From Caldithrix sp. (GTDB taxonomy: Bacteria; KSB1; UBA2214; DYKH01), in NCBI GenBank assembly GCA_020722685.1, contig DYKH01000102.1, forward strand, positions 1 to 18,244: a stretch of 18,244 bases of DNA. Direction: 5' to 3'. A program made the translations under genes and the position numbers. The notes beneath the pieces are model-generated. The model was given only the letters and a program-made list of their open reading frames with translations, searched no databases and was not told where the DNA came from. This document shows, piece after piece, positions 1 through 7,678 of the stretch (position 1 is its first letter; each line of letters starts with the position of its first letter).

Positions 1-63
1 AATCAACAGAGTCTCAAATCCGACTGCAAAATCAGCATCCTGATTGCAAATATTCGTAAATAT

Positions 64-435
64 TTAGCCGTCTGAACGAGACTTTCGTTCTAAAGTTGGC
101 TTTTGATGGGTTTTCAAATATTCTTCAACCATCTTGATCACGGTATTGACCTCATTTTGATTTCTGAGGTGAAGAGTAAAGAAGACAGTCATCATGATCG
201 CCTGCGTTTCCGCGCCTTGATGCGAGTGATTGCCACCCGAATTTTTGCGAGCCACAACCGCTTGGCGGAGTTGACGTTCGCCGTGATTGTTATGCCAATC
301 TACCTGGGGATGATCAAGAAAGGTGAAGAGTTCATGCTGATGCCGGCGCGGACGTTTGACTAAACGCTTGCAATCTTTGTCCTCATAACATCTCACTTCC
401 TTTCGATGGATTTCTCCTTCAAAGGTGAACTATGC
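64..435 (-). pseudogene. IS66-family transposase (TnpC), C-terminal remnant
   Basis: This is the C-terminal end of an IS66-type DDE transposase. The reading frame carries the family's typical tail: a basic stretch leading to LFTFLDHP, then NNHGERQLR followed by VVARKNSGGN and GAETQAIMMTVFFTL, the region holding the last catalytic Glu and the conserved RK-SGGN motif. Only about 110-120 residues remain of a protein that normally has about 450-550. The frame is open from about position 435, where an in-frame stop lies upstream, and it ends at a TAA at 64-66. A GTG at 394-396 could serve as a start but is probably fortuitous. The catalytic Asp residues, TnpA, TnpB and the terminal inverted repeats were not found, so the element cannot move by itself. 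It is a relic rather than a functional gene. The family call is confident; the exact boundary is not. Confidence 0.8.
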
Positions 436-923
436 GAAATACTACTGCCTTTGTCGGTTCTATAAAGAGACTATATTGAGCGCAATTGAGGTGCAGCAAC
501 TTCCAATGATGCCAGGTATTGACAATCAATTTTTGAGGCCCCAAAGAAACAGCCGTAACGACCATAGTACCCGGGAAAAATATCTCAACCCTACTGGCCC
601 CAATTTAGTTTGTCCGCGAAAAGATAAAAAAAAGAGGTCGTTGTCAAGGGCTTTTTCCGCTTTTTGTAATTTTTCTACCGTGATAAGTATCTCTAAAATC
701 TCCTCCACATCAGCTCTCTGATTGCAGAAAACTGGCAGGATGAAGTCTGCTTGTTGGATCTGCATGGATTATGAGTTACTGGAATCCGACCCCACCCCCA
801 CTAGTAAAGCTGCTTTGCGTTGTAAGGTAAAGTGCTGTTTGTTCCACGAATGGTAGAACAAATACAATTGGCAAGGCAAACTTCTATTATCAATGGAGGT
901 CTATTCTCAATAAGAGTCGCTGC
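436..923. other. Intergenic region without a recognisable gene
   Basis: About 490 bases separate the transposase remnant from the end of the SpmAB gene. A 79-codon open frame exists on the minus strand (526-765), but it has no ribosome binding site, no recognisable domain and poor context. The only visible structure is a short imperfect palindrome at 840-860 (TGTTCCAC / GTAGAACA around a 5-base centre). The stretch may be decayed insertion-sequence DNA. Confidence 0.5.
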
Positions 924-2171
924 TCATAAGAAAAGCAGCCGGCAAATGAACACCGCAGCCAAAATCCCGCACGCATCAGCAAACAGACCGACCGGAATGG
1001 CGCTGCGAAAGTTTTTGATCTGAACCGCACCGAAATAAACTGCAACCACATAAAAAGTCGTTTCCGAGCAGCCGTAAATGGTGGAGGCCAGTCGGCCGAT
1101 GAACGAATCCGGGCCGTGTGTTTTCATTAGCTCGGTGATGATGCCCAGCGAGCCGCTGCCGGAGAGCGGTCGCATGAGGGCTGCGGGCAGAACTTCCGCC
1201 GGCATGCCAATGAGATTGGTAAACGGCGTCAGGATGGTGACGAACACGTTCATCGCGCCCGAGCCGCGAAACATGGCAATGGCCACGAGAATAGCCACCA
1301 AGAAGGGGATGATTCGCACTGCAATTTGAAAGCCTTCTTTAGCTCCTTCCACAAACATCTCATAGACTTTGATTTTCTTCGCAAAGCCATAGACAGGAAT
1401 GATGAAGAGTAGGAAAGGTATTGCCCATCGTGAAATAAAGGTAACCAGATTCCGAAAGGCGTCGGGAGGCATAACGCTCGAGATCAAAGCAAAGGCTCCC
1501 AGGCGGTACGGGACATACGCAGCGATGATCAATCCTGCGAAAATCGAAAAGCCAGGCAATAATTGTCGCAACTTGGTTTTGAGGACATCAAACCCTGCGC
1601 CGACGTTCAAAGCGAACTTGGCGGCGATCACTCCGCCGATGGTCGCCATTACTGATGAAAAAATCGTGGTGCCGATGATCTCTGCGGGATTGGCGGACTG
1701 CATGCTGGCGCGCACCGCGATGATCGTCATGGGAACCAGGGTAATACTGCCGGTGTTGAGCGCCAAAAACATAATCATCGAATTGGAGGCGGTGTCCTTC
1801 TGCGCATTGAGTGACTGCAACTCCTCCATTGCCTTGATGCCCAGAGGGGTGGCGGCGTTGCTCAAGCCCAGCCAATTGGCAGATAGATTAAGAACCATCG
1901 CCCCCATGGCCGGATGATCCGGCGGCACTTCCGGAAAAAGTCGTTTGCTGATCGGCTGGATGGCTCTGGCCAAGATTTTCACCAAACCGGCCTCCTCGGC
2001 AATCTTCATGATGCCGAGCCAAAGGGTCATGATGCCGATGAGTCCCAGAGCAATGTTGACGGCGGTTCCGGCAGAATCCAAAGCGCTTTTGGTCACGGTC
2101 TCGATATTGCCCGTAAAGGCTGCGACGATGATGGCAATAGCTACTAAGGCTAACCAGACATGGTTCATCAT
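924..2171 (-). CDS. SpmA-SpmB fusion: nucleoside-recognition (Gate) domain membrane protein
   Basis: This 415-residue polytopic inner-membrane protein joins two Gate-domain (nucleoside recognition) halves. They are separate in Bacillus as spore maturation proteins SpmA (about 196 residues) and SpmB (about 178 residues). The first half shows the SpmA signature NLSANWLGLSNAATPLG near residues 93-110. The second half shows the SpmB signature RPLSGSGSLG, then GPDSFIGR and GCSETTFYV, near residues 335-375. At least eight hydrophobic segments are visible. Two ATG codons stand in tandem at the start. An AAGGAG lies about 12 bases before the first, so the second may also be used. SpmAB is needed for spore-core dehydration in Firmicutes, but fused copies are widespread in non-sporulating bacteria, where the role is unknown; transport of a small molecule is a reasonable guess. 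It stands alone, facing away from the ferredoxin gene. Confidence 0.9.
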   Translation of the reverse strand: MMNHVWLALVAIAIIVAAFTGNIETVTKSALDSAGTAVNIALGLIGIMTLWLGIMKIAEEAGLVKILARAIQPISKRLFPEVPPDHPAMGAMVLNLSANWLGLSNAATPLGIKAMEELQSLNAQKDTASNSMIMFLALNTGSITLVPMTIIAVRASMQSANPAEIIGTTIFSSVMATIGGVIAAKFALNVGAGFDVLKTKLRQLLPGFSIFAGLIIAAYVPYRLGAFALISSVMPPDAFRNLVTFISRWAIPFLLFIIPVYGFAKKIKVYEMFVEGAKEGFQIAVRIIPFLVAILVAIAMFRGSGAMNVFVTILTPFTNLIGMPAEVLPAALMRPLSGSGSLGIITELMKTHGPDSFIGRLASTIYGCSETTFYVVAVYFGAVQIKNFRSAIPVGLFADACGILAAVFICRLLFL

Positions 2172-2535
2172 GGGGATGCTTTTCTCCTTGATTTTGGCGA
2201 CGCGGATTGTGAAGGCATGCTACGACCTTGGCCTTTCCCTTCCTTGCAAGCCGGACGGCTTCAACGCGGCCCGACTCAGCTCATTCTCCCGACCAATGGG
2301 GAATTCGCTTCAATGCGGTAATTGTTCCCCGGTCTCGATCGCCAAAATAAGAAAATCTGCTATAGAGTCAAGCAAAATATTGCACGGATCAAGTGCAGCG
2401 TCATCGAGTACCATCGAAAGTAGGGGGACGGTGAAATAAAATTTCTTGTTTCCTTCATTCTAACTTGCTACATTTCGGGCGATTGTTAAATACCATGAAA
2501 CGCGAATAACTTAACCGCTAAAAAGGAGGTTAACT
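2172..2535. other. Divergent intergenic region between spmAB and the ferredoxin gene
   Basis: These 364 bases separate two divergent genes and should hold both promoters. A candidate promoter for the ferredoxin is listed separately. No gene, RNA or repeat was recognised here. Confidence 0.5.
2446..2474 (+). promoter_or_regulatory. Candidate sigma70-type promoter for the ferredoxin gene
   Basis: TTGTTT at 2446-2451 and TACATT at 2469-2474 are separated by 17 bases. Each hexamer matches consensus at four of six positions. The site lies about 60 bases before the ferredoxin start. The call rests on pattern alone. Confidence 0.35.
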
Positions 2536-2724
2536 ATGAGAGCAAAGGTGGACCCCGACCTCTGCACAGGTTGCGAGCTATGTGTGGATACAGCGCCGGA
2601 CGTTTTTGAGATGCAAAACGGTTTAGCTGTTGCGAAAGTGGATATCGTTCCGGAAGATGCTGAGGATCTCACACGCGAAGCCGCAGAGTCATGTCCTGCT
2701 GAAGCGATCAAAATCGAGGAATAG
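2536..2724 (+). CDS. Ferredoxin, single [4Fe-4S] type
   Basis: This is a 62-residue soluble electron carrier of the short bacterial/archaeal type. Cys10, Cys13, Cys16 and Cys53 (CTGCELC and SCPAEAI) form the classic CxxCxxC...CP arrangement that holds one cubane cluster. The rest of the chain is acidic, as expected for docking to redox partners. The ATG follows a near-perfect Shine-Dalgarno sequence (AGGAGGT at 2523-2529), which suggests strong translation. A hairpin terminator follows about 70 bases after the stop, so it is probably a single-gene transcript. The sequence does not show its partner enzyme; anaerobic or microaerobic oxidoreductases are typical. The absence of a second CxxCxxC motif argues against a 2[4Fe-4S] ferredoxin. 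Confidence 0.93.
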   Translation: MRAKVDPDLCTGCELCVDTAPDVFEMQNGLAVAKVDIVPEDAEDLTREAAESCPAEAIKIEE

Positions 2725-2796
2725 GGATTCATCGAATAGATTTTGGCTAGTCAGATTCGAAAGTAGTCACATATTTCTCAAATGAACCTATGAAGC

Positions 2797-2834
2797 AAAT
2801 GGTCGATTCTCGTGAATCGACCATTTATTATTTT
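2797..2834 (+). terminator. Intrinsic terminator after the ferredoxin gene
   Basis: A perfect 13-base inverted repeat (2797-2809 and 2814-2826, AAATGGTCGATTC and its complement) encloses a TCGT loop. The T-rich run ATTATTTT (2827-2834) follows. This is a textbook rho-independent terminator shape. The A/T-rich ends of the stem could also let it work on the opposite strand. Confidence 0.85.
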
Positions 2835-2879
2835 GACCGATTCCCGTCAAGCTTTACCAATCAGAAAACGAGGTAAACA

Positions 2880-4325
2880 ATGCTCACGAAAAGTCGATTC
2901 CCATCCATCGGCCGATGGCTCGCTCTCGTCTTGTTAGTTGCCGCCGCGGCTTTTGCTCAGATAAGATACAAAGAAGTTGTTGGGCCTGCCGGCAATACCT
3001 ATGTCGATCCGCAATATGGTGATCCTGACCATGCTCTGAGTCTCGACGATTTGCCGCAACCGGCTGCTGAGCGAGTTCGACTCCTGGTACCAAACCCACA
3101 ATCGCTCTTCATCCAAAAAAGCGCCATGGGCGTCGGTCTGTACTGGTCCGTAAAAGCGACTAGGGCGGACGAAAGCAAATGGGATCTGGACGTTTGGCCG
3201 GATGGACGGGTAACCTATCTGCGGTCCGTTTTCGGCGCCGTCCGGGAAGATGCGGGACGAATATTCGAGGCTGGGAAGATTCGAGAGATTGAGCTCAAAG
3301 AGCTGCCGAGGGCGGTAGCCGGGAGCGCTCGTTCCTACGCTGGAGATAAAAAGCTGACGAAAGCCTACTCAGTTGACGGTGTTGCCGGTCATCGCTTCTT
3401 CCTACAATACGGTGATGAGACGAACGGCGCCATTTTCAGCGTAACGGATTCCGGGGAGATTCGGGCCGCTGATGACGTGACCTCTATGCTGCAGCCGATT
3501 AAGATCGATCAGCCGGAGTCTATGGAAGAGATTGACGCGAGACTGGCAAAGTACGGTGACAAGTATCGTGTTGACAAGGTGCTTGCCAAGATTCGCAACG
3601 TACCATTTGAAAGGCAAAAGGGCTTTCGTTTTGTCGCCATGGGAGACGATCAGGGAGACTTTGCGGTTTGGCAAATGATCGTTCAGAGCATCAACAAATG
3701 GCAGCCGCTCTTTGCCATTGACGTTGGTGATCTCACGCCCAGAGGCATGTCGTATATGGTCGATGAATACTTGTTAGCTCCGTTGGAAAAATATGCTCGC
3801 TATCCTTTTTTGCCGGTGGTGGGAAATCATGACAGGGGCACCAAAGGTCTTCAGTATGAATACGTTTTCGGCGGGGACAGCTCGCGGGTCTATCATTTCG
3901 ACTATGGCAACTGCCGGTTTGTGGTGTTGGATAATGGCGTGGCGGAAGGCATCATGCCCTGGCCGGAGCAGCTCGATCTGGCGGATAAGTGGTTAGCGGA
4001 AAAGCCGGACTATCGCAAATTCGTTTTCCTGCACAAGCCGCCGGTGGAGGTGCAGAAATGGGCCTACCACGCCATGCCGCCGGCCTGGTCCGCGCCGTTC
4101 GTGGCCTTGATGAGCAAGCACAAAGTGGATCACGTCTTCTGCGGCCATATCCACGCTTACAGCACCGAAAACTATGATGGGGTCAATTATACCGTCACCG
4201 GTGGCGCCGGCGCCGGCTTGCACCGGCAATATGGCGAGCTGGGATCGGTTTATCACTATGTGGTTGTGGATGTGCTTCCCCAAGAAATCAAAATGCAGGT
4301 GGTGCGGTTTTATCCGCAGGAGTAA
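2880..4325 (+). CDS. Exported calcineurin-like metallophosphoesterase
   Basis: This 481-residue secreted phosphoesterase has a signal peptide: basic start, hydrophobic residues 12-25, likely cleavage after AFA at 26. Residues 30-240 form an N-terminal region of unknown role, with a part around 105-200 that vaguely resembles PepSY-like modules. Residues 248-465 form the catalytic domain. Metal-binding motifs appear in order: GDDQGD (255-260), DVGDLT (281-286), GNHD (316-319), HKPP (385-388) and GHIH (422-425). In the first motif the usual DxH is replaced by DQG, which may alter one metal ligand. The substrate cannot be read from the sequence; phosphodiesters or phosphomonoesters outside the cytoplasm are likely. 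The ATG follows GAGG at about 6 bases. The gene starts just after the ferredoxin terminator and has its own transcription unit. Confidence 0.88.
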   Translation: MLTKSRFPSIGRWLALVLLVAAAAFAQIRYKEVVGPAGNTYVDPQYGDPDHALSLDDLPQPAAERVRLLVPNPQSLFIQKSAMGVGLYWSVKATRADESKWDLDVWPDGRVTYLRSVFGAVREDAGRIFEAGKIREIELKELPRAVAGSARSYAGDKKLTKAYSVDGVAGHRFFLQYGDETNGAIFSVTDSGEIRAADDVTSMLQPIKIDQPESMEEIDARLAKYGDKYRVDKVLAKIRNVPFERQKGFRFVAMGDDQGDFAVWQMIVQSINKWQPLFAIDVGDLTPRGMSYMVDEYLLAPLEKYARYPFLPVVGNHDRGTKGLQYEYVFGGDSSRVYHFDYGNCRFVVLDNGVAEGIMPWPEQLDLADKWLAEKPDYRKFVFLHKPPVEVQKWAYHAMPPAWSAPFVALMSKHKVDHVFCGHIHAYSTENYDGVNYTVTGGAGAGLHRQYGELGSVYHYVVVDVLPQEIKMQVVRFYPQE

Positions 4326-4506
4326 TGGGGGGAGATAAGCCTATTGATTGCACGCAGCGTTCTTGCCGCGAGCTCCAATCGATTTTCCCCGCTGAATATT
4401 CCGATGGGCATCATGCTGGTGTAAAAGCCGAGCTTCTGGACATGAATGACTGATTGCTCCGATCCTAATTGTGGAAGCTCGGCCGCGCTGATGCATGGAA
4501 GATCGA
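4310..4506 (-). pseudogene. Orphan reading-frame tail (possible gene remnant), unknown
   Basis: Read on the minus strand, a frame of about 65 codons runs from about 4506 to a TAA at 4310-4312. It translates to a plausible, mixed-composition protein tail containing SVIHVQKLGFYTSMMPIG and ending in RAINRLISPHYSCG. It has no convincing start. Upstream the frame runs into the 139-residue gene and meets a TGA there. It overlaps the end of the phosphoesterase gene by 16 bases. It looks like the C-terminus of a gene whose front was lost. I do not recognise the family, and chance openness cannot be excluded. Confidence 0.3.
4427..4483. repeat. Perfect 10-bp inverted repeat with 37-base spacer
   Basis: GCCGAGCTTC at 4427-4436 is exactly complementary to GAAGCTCGGC at 4474-4483. 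There is no T-run beside it, so it is not an obvious terminator. It lies inside the orphan frame and may be fortuitous or mark a rearrangement. Confidence 0.5.
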
Positions 4507-4509
4507 AGC

Positions 4510-4929
4510 CTACGCCGCTGCTTCTTCAGCGATAGCGGATCTTTTTCGAGGAGTCGAATAATCCGGCTCCTTCAATTTCTTGCCGTAATGTTCGCAATAG
4601 AAACGCACGCATTCTGGTGCCAAATCAATTGACTTTTCATCGTAGGCGCCAGTTTCCGGATTGGGCCAGATAAGCGCATAGTCGCCATGGACTAAGCAAA
4701 AGCGTTCTTTTTCGCGCAGAGGTGAAAAGACTTCCCCGGCGTCTTCTGACAATATAAGGGTGCGAAAGTCCAGCTCATAAATGGAAACATCTAGGTCTTC
4801 TTCGAGCCACAGGCGTAGTATGTAGTCTCGCACATGCTCAGCTTTCAATAATCCTCTCTCTTCGTGATTCAGCCACTGGGCTTCATCATTTGCAAAATCT
4901 GACCATTCTTTCCAATTGATAGTGATCAT
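4510..4929 (-). CDS. Hypothetical protein, 139 residues, acidic
   Basis: I do not recognise this protein. It is soluble and acidic, rich in Glu, Asp and Trp, with no membrane segment or signal peptide. Notable stretches are LNHEERGLLKAEHVRDYILRLWLEEDLDVSIYEL near the front, a central LSEDAGEVFSPL, and GDYALIWPNPETGAYDEKSIDLAPECVRFYCEHY before a basic, Ala-rich tail. The pattern suggests a single compact alpha/beta domain. The start is weakly supported, with only AGG directly before the ATG. It is followed on the same strand by the remnant at 4310-4506 and preceded by a toxin-antitoxin pair, so it may belong to a mobile or defence-related patch. No function is proposed. Confidence 0.6.
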   Translation of the reverse strand: MITINWKEWSDFANDEAQWLNHEERGLLKAEHVRDYILRLWLEEDLDVSIYELDFRTLILSEDAGEVFSPLREKERFCLVHGDYALIWPNPETGAYDEKSIDLAPECVRFYCEHYGKKLKEPDYSTPRKRSAIAEEAAA

Positions 4930-5062
4930 CCTACGATTATGACAGGTTGATGGTTCTTAGCCCTCTTCCACTTGGTCGTACACAAAGAGAAAAAAGCCGG
5001 CTGCTGCATCTCAAAGATGAAACCGTCCGCCGTTTTTCGTTGTTTGCAGCTCCCACCCTTTT

Positions 5063-5422
5063 CTATTCGCTATTCGCTTGGTCCAGATCTTTGAGCAATC
5101 GTTCGAGCACAGTCTTTAGCTCGTTCAAGCGTTCTGTGGCAATTGTCCAAACGATCCCGGTGTCTACAGCAAAGTAGGAGTGGATAACGATGTTGCGAAA
5201 TCCCACCACTCTCGACCAGTCTACCTCGGGGTACTGCTCTCGCAAATTTTGAGGAATCTGCCGTGCCGCTTCACCGATGATCTCCAGGTTCCTCACCACG
5301 GCGTCCACCTTCATATCTGTTGCTTGAAACTGCTCAAAGGTGAGGCCGACCGTATAGCGCTCGACCTTTTCAATGGCTTCCAGTATGTCGGTAACAAACA
5401 GCCTGACGTCCCTCTTAGACAT
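5063..5422 (-). CDS. hepT: HepT-family toxin (DUF86, HEPN ribonuclease fold)
   Basis: This 119-residue helical protein is the toxin half of a MntA/HepT type VII toxin-antitoxin system. The HEPN active-site motif RxxxxHxY is intact: Arg76, His81 and Tyr83 in [10 protein letters not shown]. The segment [15 protein letters not shown] near residues 43-57 is typical of the family. HepT acts as an RNase, and MntA silences it by adding AMP to the motif tyrosine. Its ATG lies inside the last codons of mntA with an 8-base overlap, so the two are translationally coupled with antitoxin first. The last codons coincide with a small duplicated AATAGCG word. The family is certain; activity in this strain is inferred from the intact motif. 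Confidence 0.92.
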   Translation of the reverse strand: MSKRDVRLFVTDILEAIEKVERYTVGLTFEQFQATDMKVDAVVRNLEIIGEAARQIPQNLREQYPEVDWSRVVGFRNIVIHSYFAVDTGIVWTIATERLNELKTVLERLLKDLDQANSE

Positions 5423-5711
5423 AGACCAAGTCCTCTTGAATAGACTGCCAGAGCAGTGGTTTGCGAATGACGGCGTCTTTGGTGGTCAGATCTACCTTCA
5501 CTCCCAGTAGATTTTCCAGGAAACGATACAAATCCACAATCTCCCATCCTACGCGACGATCAAGTTCCACCAGAATGTCCACATCATTAGCTGGGGTGGC
5601 TTCTTGACGCGCGCATGAGCCGAAAATGCCGACTCGCCGAACATGATACCGTTCTTGCAATGTATCCTGATGTTCTTTGAGAATGGCTCTTATTTCTTCC
5701 AGTGTTTTCAT
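5415..5711 (-). CDS. mntA: MntA-type nucleotidyltransferase antitoxin
   Basis: This 98-residue minimal nucleotidyltransferase is the antitoxin partner of HepT. The catalytic motif is complete: GS at 31-32 (FGSCAR), then DVD at 43-45 and a third acidic residue, Asp74, in VKVDL. Proteins of this type transfer AMP groups from ATP to the HepT active-site tyrosine and so neutralise it. The length is normal for the family. It overlaps hepT by 8 bases and lies upstream of it. The ribosome binding site is weak (GTGAGACG before the ATG). The pair sits downstream of the transporter gene on the same strand with a 122-base gap, so read-through is possible. Confidence 0.92.
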   Translation of the reverse strand: MKTLEEIRAILKEHQDTLQERYHVRRVGIFGSCARQEATPANDVDILVELDRRVGWEIVDLYRFLENLLGVKVDLTTKDAVIRKPLLWQSIQEDLVYV

Positions 5712-5833
5712 CGTCTCACGACCTAATGGTTGTTCGGCTTGATGACCTCTATAACATCCTTAGGCCTTATGATTATGCGATCCTTGCCGATTGTGCCGGT
5801 GATTTATTCTTGTTGTGCGCCATGACGGCACCA

Positions 5834-7156
5834 TCAATCCAACTCCGCCGGCTTCATCTTAGGCACCAAGAGATGGATGACCAACAGTGCGCACAAGTAA
5901 GCTAAGCCGGCGACGATGAACATGGGCAAATAGAATCTGGGGTCCCTTTGCAGCACGCGACCGGCAAACTCCGCCACCATGATGCCGCCGACGCCACCGG
6001 CAAATCCGGCGATGCCGGTGACCGAGCCAACCGCTTTGCGCGGGAACATATCCGAGGTCAAGGTGAAAATGTTAGCTGACCAGGCCTGATGGCAAGCGGT
6101 GGCTAAGCCGATCAGCAAGACCGCGGTCCAGGCGCTCTTCGTTTGGCTGGCGTAAATGACAAAGGGCACCAGACAGGCAAAGGTGGCCATGGCGGTTTTA
6201 CGGGCGCGGTTAACCGTCCAGCCGTGCTTGATCAGCGCCGAGGAGTAATAGCCGCCGAGCATGGAGCCGATGTCCGAAATGATATACACCGTAGTTAGGA
6301 ACGGGATGAGCGCCGTGCCGCGGATGCCGTGATTCTCAAAGAGGAATTTCGGCAGCCAGAAAAGATAGAACCACCAGATAGGATCGGTCATCATCTTTCC
6401 CAAAGCAACGGCCCAGGTCTGTCGATATTTGAGCAATTTCATCCAGGCAATTTTTTCCGAAGGCGGCGGCTCCACGCCGTCGCGAATGAGCTCACGTTCC
6501 TTTCGCGTCAGCCACGGATGGGTTTCCGGATGGCTATAGAGGGCGAGCCACAAAAACAGCCAGAAAAATCCGATGACGCCGGTAAGAATAAAGGCCCATT
6601 GCCAGCCCCATTTCTCGGCGATGAGCGGCACGGCGATAGGAGCAAGGATGGCGCCCACATTTGTCCCGCCATTGAAAATGCCCGTTGCAAACGCTCGCTC
6701 ACTTTTGGGAAACCATTCTGCAATCGTTTTGATGGCCGTGGGAAAATTGGGAGCTTCGCCTACGCCCAAGAAAAAGCGCGCTACCCCAAAACCGAATGCG
6801 CTGCGCGCCAATGCGTGGCCCATCGCGGAGACGGACCACCAGGCCACCGCAATGGCAAAACCCAGCTTGGTGCCGATCTTGTCAATGATGCGACCGGAAA
6901 CCAGCATCATGATCGAATAGGCCAACTGAAAAGCGATCACGATGCGGCCATAATCCAGCTCGCTCCAGCCAATCGACCTCTGTAGATCGGGCGCTAAGAT
7001 CCCCAAAACTTGCCGGTCAATGTAGTTGAGGGTGGTGGCGAGAAAAAGTAACCCGCAAATGTACCAGCGCATGTGTTGGAGGCGAAAGCGTTTTTCTTCC
7101 TGTAGGGGAGGATAGTCTTCTACATTCAATTTGATACCCGTGTTTTCTTGCTGCAT
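5834..7156 (-). CDS. exuT: MFS hexuronate transporter (ACS family, ExuT-like)
   Basis: This 440-residue, twelve-helix major facilitator belongs to the anion:cation symporter family, which imports galacturonate/glucuronate or related sugar acids with protons. Helix 1 contains LNYIDRQVLGILAP (43-56), the ACS signature. The loop between helices 2 and 3 carries GRIIDKIGTK. Helix 4 shows GVGEAPNFPTAIKTIAEWFP, typical of ExuT/GarP-type carriers, and GTNVGAILAP follows. A cytoplasmic N-terminal tail of about 30 residues precedes helix 1. AAAGGA lies 8 bases before the ATG. It is divergent from the tagaturonate epimerase gene, which supports hexuronate as substrate. Other ACS members carry glucarate, tartrate or gluconate, so exact specificity is inferred from context. 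Confidence 0.88.
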   Translation of the reverse strand: MQQENTGIKLNVEDYPPLQEEKRFRLQHMRWYICGLLFLATTLNYIDRQVLGILAPDLQRSIGWSELDYGRIVIAFQLAYSIMMLVSGRIIDKIGTKLGFAIAVAWWSVSAMGHALARSAFGFGVARFFLGVGEAPNFPTAIKTIAEWFPKSERAFATGIFNGGTNVGAILAPIAVPLIAEKWGWQWAFILTGVIGFFWLFLWLALYSHPETHPWLTRKERELIRDGVEPPPSEKIAWMKLLKYRQTWAVALGKMMTDPIWWFYLFWLPKFLFENHGIRGTALIPFLTTVYIISDIGSMLGGYYSSALIKHGWTVNRARKTAMATFACLVPFVIYASQTKSAWTAVLLIGLATACHQAWSANIFTLTSDMFPRKAVGSVTGIAGFAGGVGGIMVAEFAGRVLQRDPRFYLPMFIVAGLAYLCALLVIHLLVPKMKPAELD

Positions 7157-7374
7157 GTACCTCGTCCTTTCATGTCGGTGTGTGGGTTCAAATTATCCTT
7201 CTGCGATGTCATCGGACACTTGGATGCGGGGATTCCAAGTCTTCGGCATGGCCCGTTCCGATCCGATTATTGCAAGGGAAAGAGGAACTGGATGCAAAGC
7301 AGACAATGGGCCCGATGAGAATGGTTTTGCATTGAATAGGCGAGCTTTTATCGGAGCTTTGCGAACGACTTGCG

Positions 7375-7403
7375 AATATAGCTCGTGAAAGTTTTTTAAT
7401 CAA
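7375..7403 (-). promoter_or_regulatory. Candidate sigma70-type promoter for exuT
   Basis: Read on the minus strand, TTGATT (7403-7398) and TATATT (7380-7375) are separated by exactly 17 bases. The -10 matches consensus at five of six positions and the -35 at four. It lies about 220 bases before the transporter start. Confidence 0.55.
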
Positions 7404-7452
7404 GCTTTTTGACAATGGAAAGCAAAAAATTCCCCAAAATATCGGCTCTTGG

Positions 7453-7469
7453 TACCGAAACCTGCGGTA
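7453..7469. promoter_or_regulatory. Candidate operator: TACCG-N7-CGGTA inverted repeat
   Basis: A 5-bp inverted repeat with a 7-base centre lies immediately upstream of the rightward -35 box and between the two divergent promoters. The position suits a regulator site, but the arms are short and only one copy was found. Confidence 0.3.
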
Positions 7470-7476
7470 ATTTTCT

Positions 7477-7505
7477 TTGCCATTTTTTGACGGAATTGCT
7501 ATATT
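7477..7505 (+). promoter_or_regulatory. Candidate sigma70-type promoter for the uxaE operon
   Basis: TTGCCA at 7477-7482 and TATATT at 7500-7505 are separated by 17 bases. Each hexamer matches consensus at five of six positions. The site lies about 175 bases before the uxaE ATG and faces away from the exuT promoter, leaving a leader of about 165 bases. Confidence 0.6.
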
Positions 7506-7678
7506 GGCCACGCGATTAGGTAGGACTCGCTGGCTTTCCACTTATTACTGGTCGAACCATTGACCGGAATGCAAATTCCTTGTTGAACCGAAAACCCCGA
7601 GTCTTGCCTCCAAGCTGAACTGAGCGCTTTGACCACTTGCTTACCTGTCAACAACGGATCAACAACAGAGAAATCATC

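Larger units (their letters stand above)
7157..7678. other. Divergent control region between exuT and uxaE
   Basis: About 520 bases hold no convincing gene but contain a good promoter for each direction (listed separately). They also hold a short inverted motif TACCG-N7-CGGTA at 7453-7469 just upstream of the rightward promoter. A 5-bp hairpin with a GCAA loop lies at 7566-7579 in the leader of the rightward transcript. Such a long region between a transporter and the first catabolic gene is where a sugar-acid repressor or activator would bind. No regulator gene lies in the window. Confidence 0.6.

Noticed and set aside
526..765. 79-codon minus-strand open frame beside the transposase remnant
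   Set aside because: No ribosome binding site, no recognised motif and an odd aromatic tail; it does not match the missing part of an IS66 transposase.
840..860. Imperfect palindrome TGTTCCAC-N5-GTAGAACA as an operator or terminator
   Set aside because: A single copy with a mismatch, downstream of spmAB without a T-run and not near a promoter.
1399..1917. 172-codon plus-strand open frame
   Set aside because: Lies antisense within the SpmAB gene, whose protein motifs are clear.
2833..2861. TTGACC as a -35 box for the phosphoesterase gene
   Set aside because: No acceptable -10 hexamer occurs at 16-18 bases.
5702..5905. 67-codon plus-strand open frame between mntA and exuT
   Set aside because: Overlaps both flanking genes in antisense. 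The front part looks mildly protein-like, but there is no start signal.
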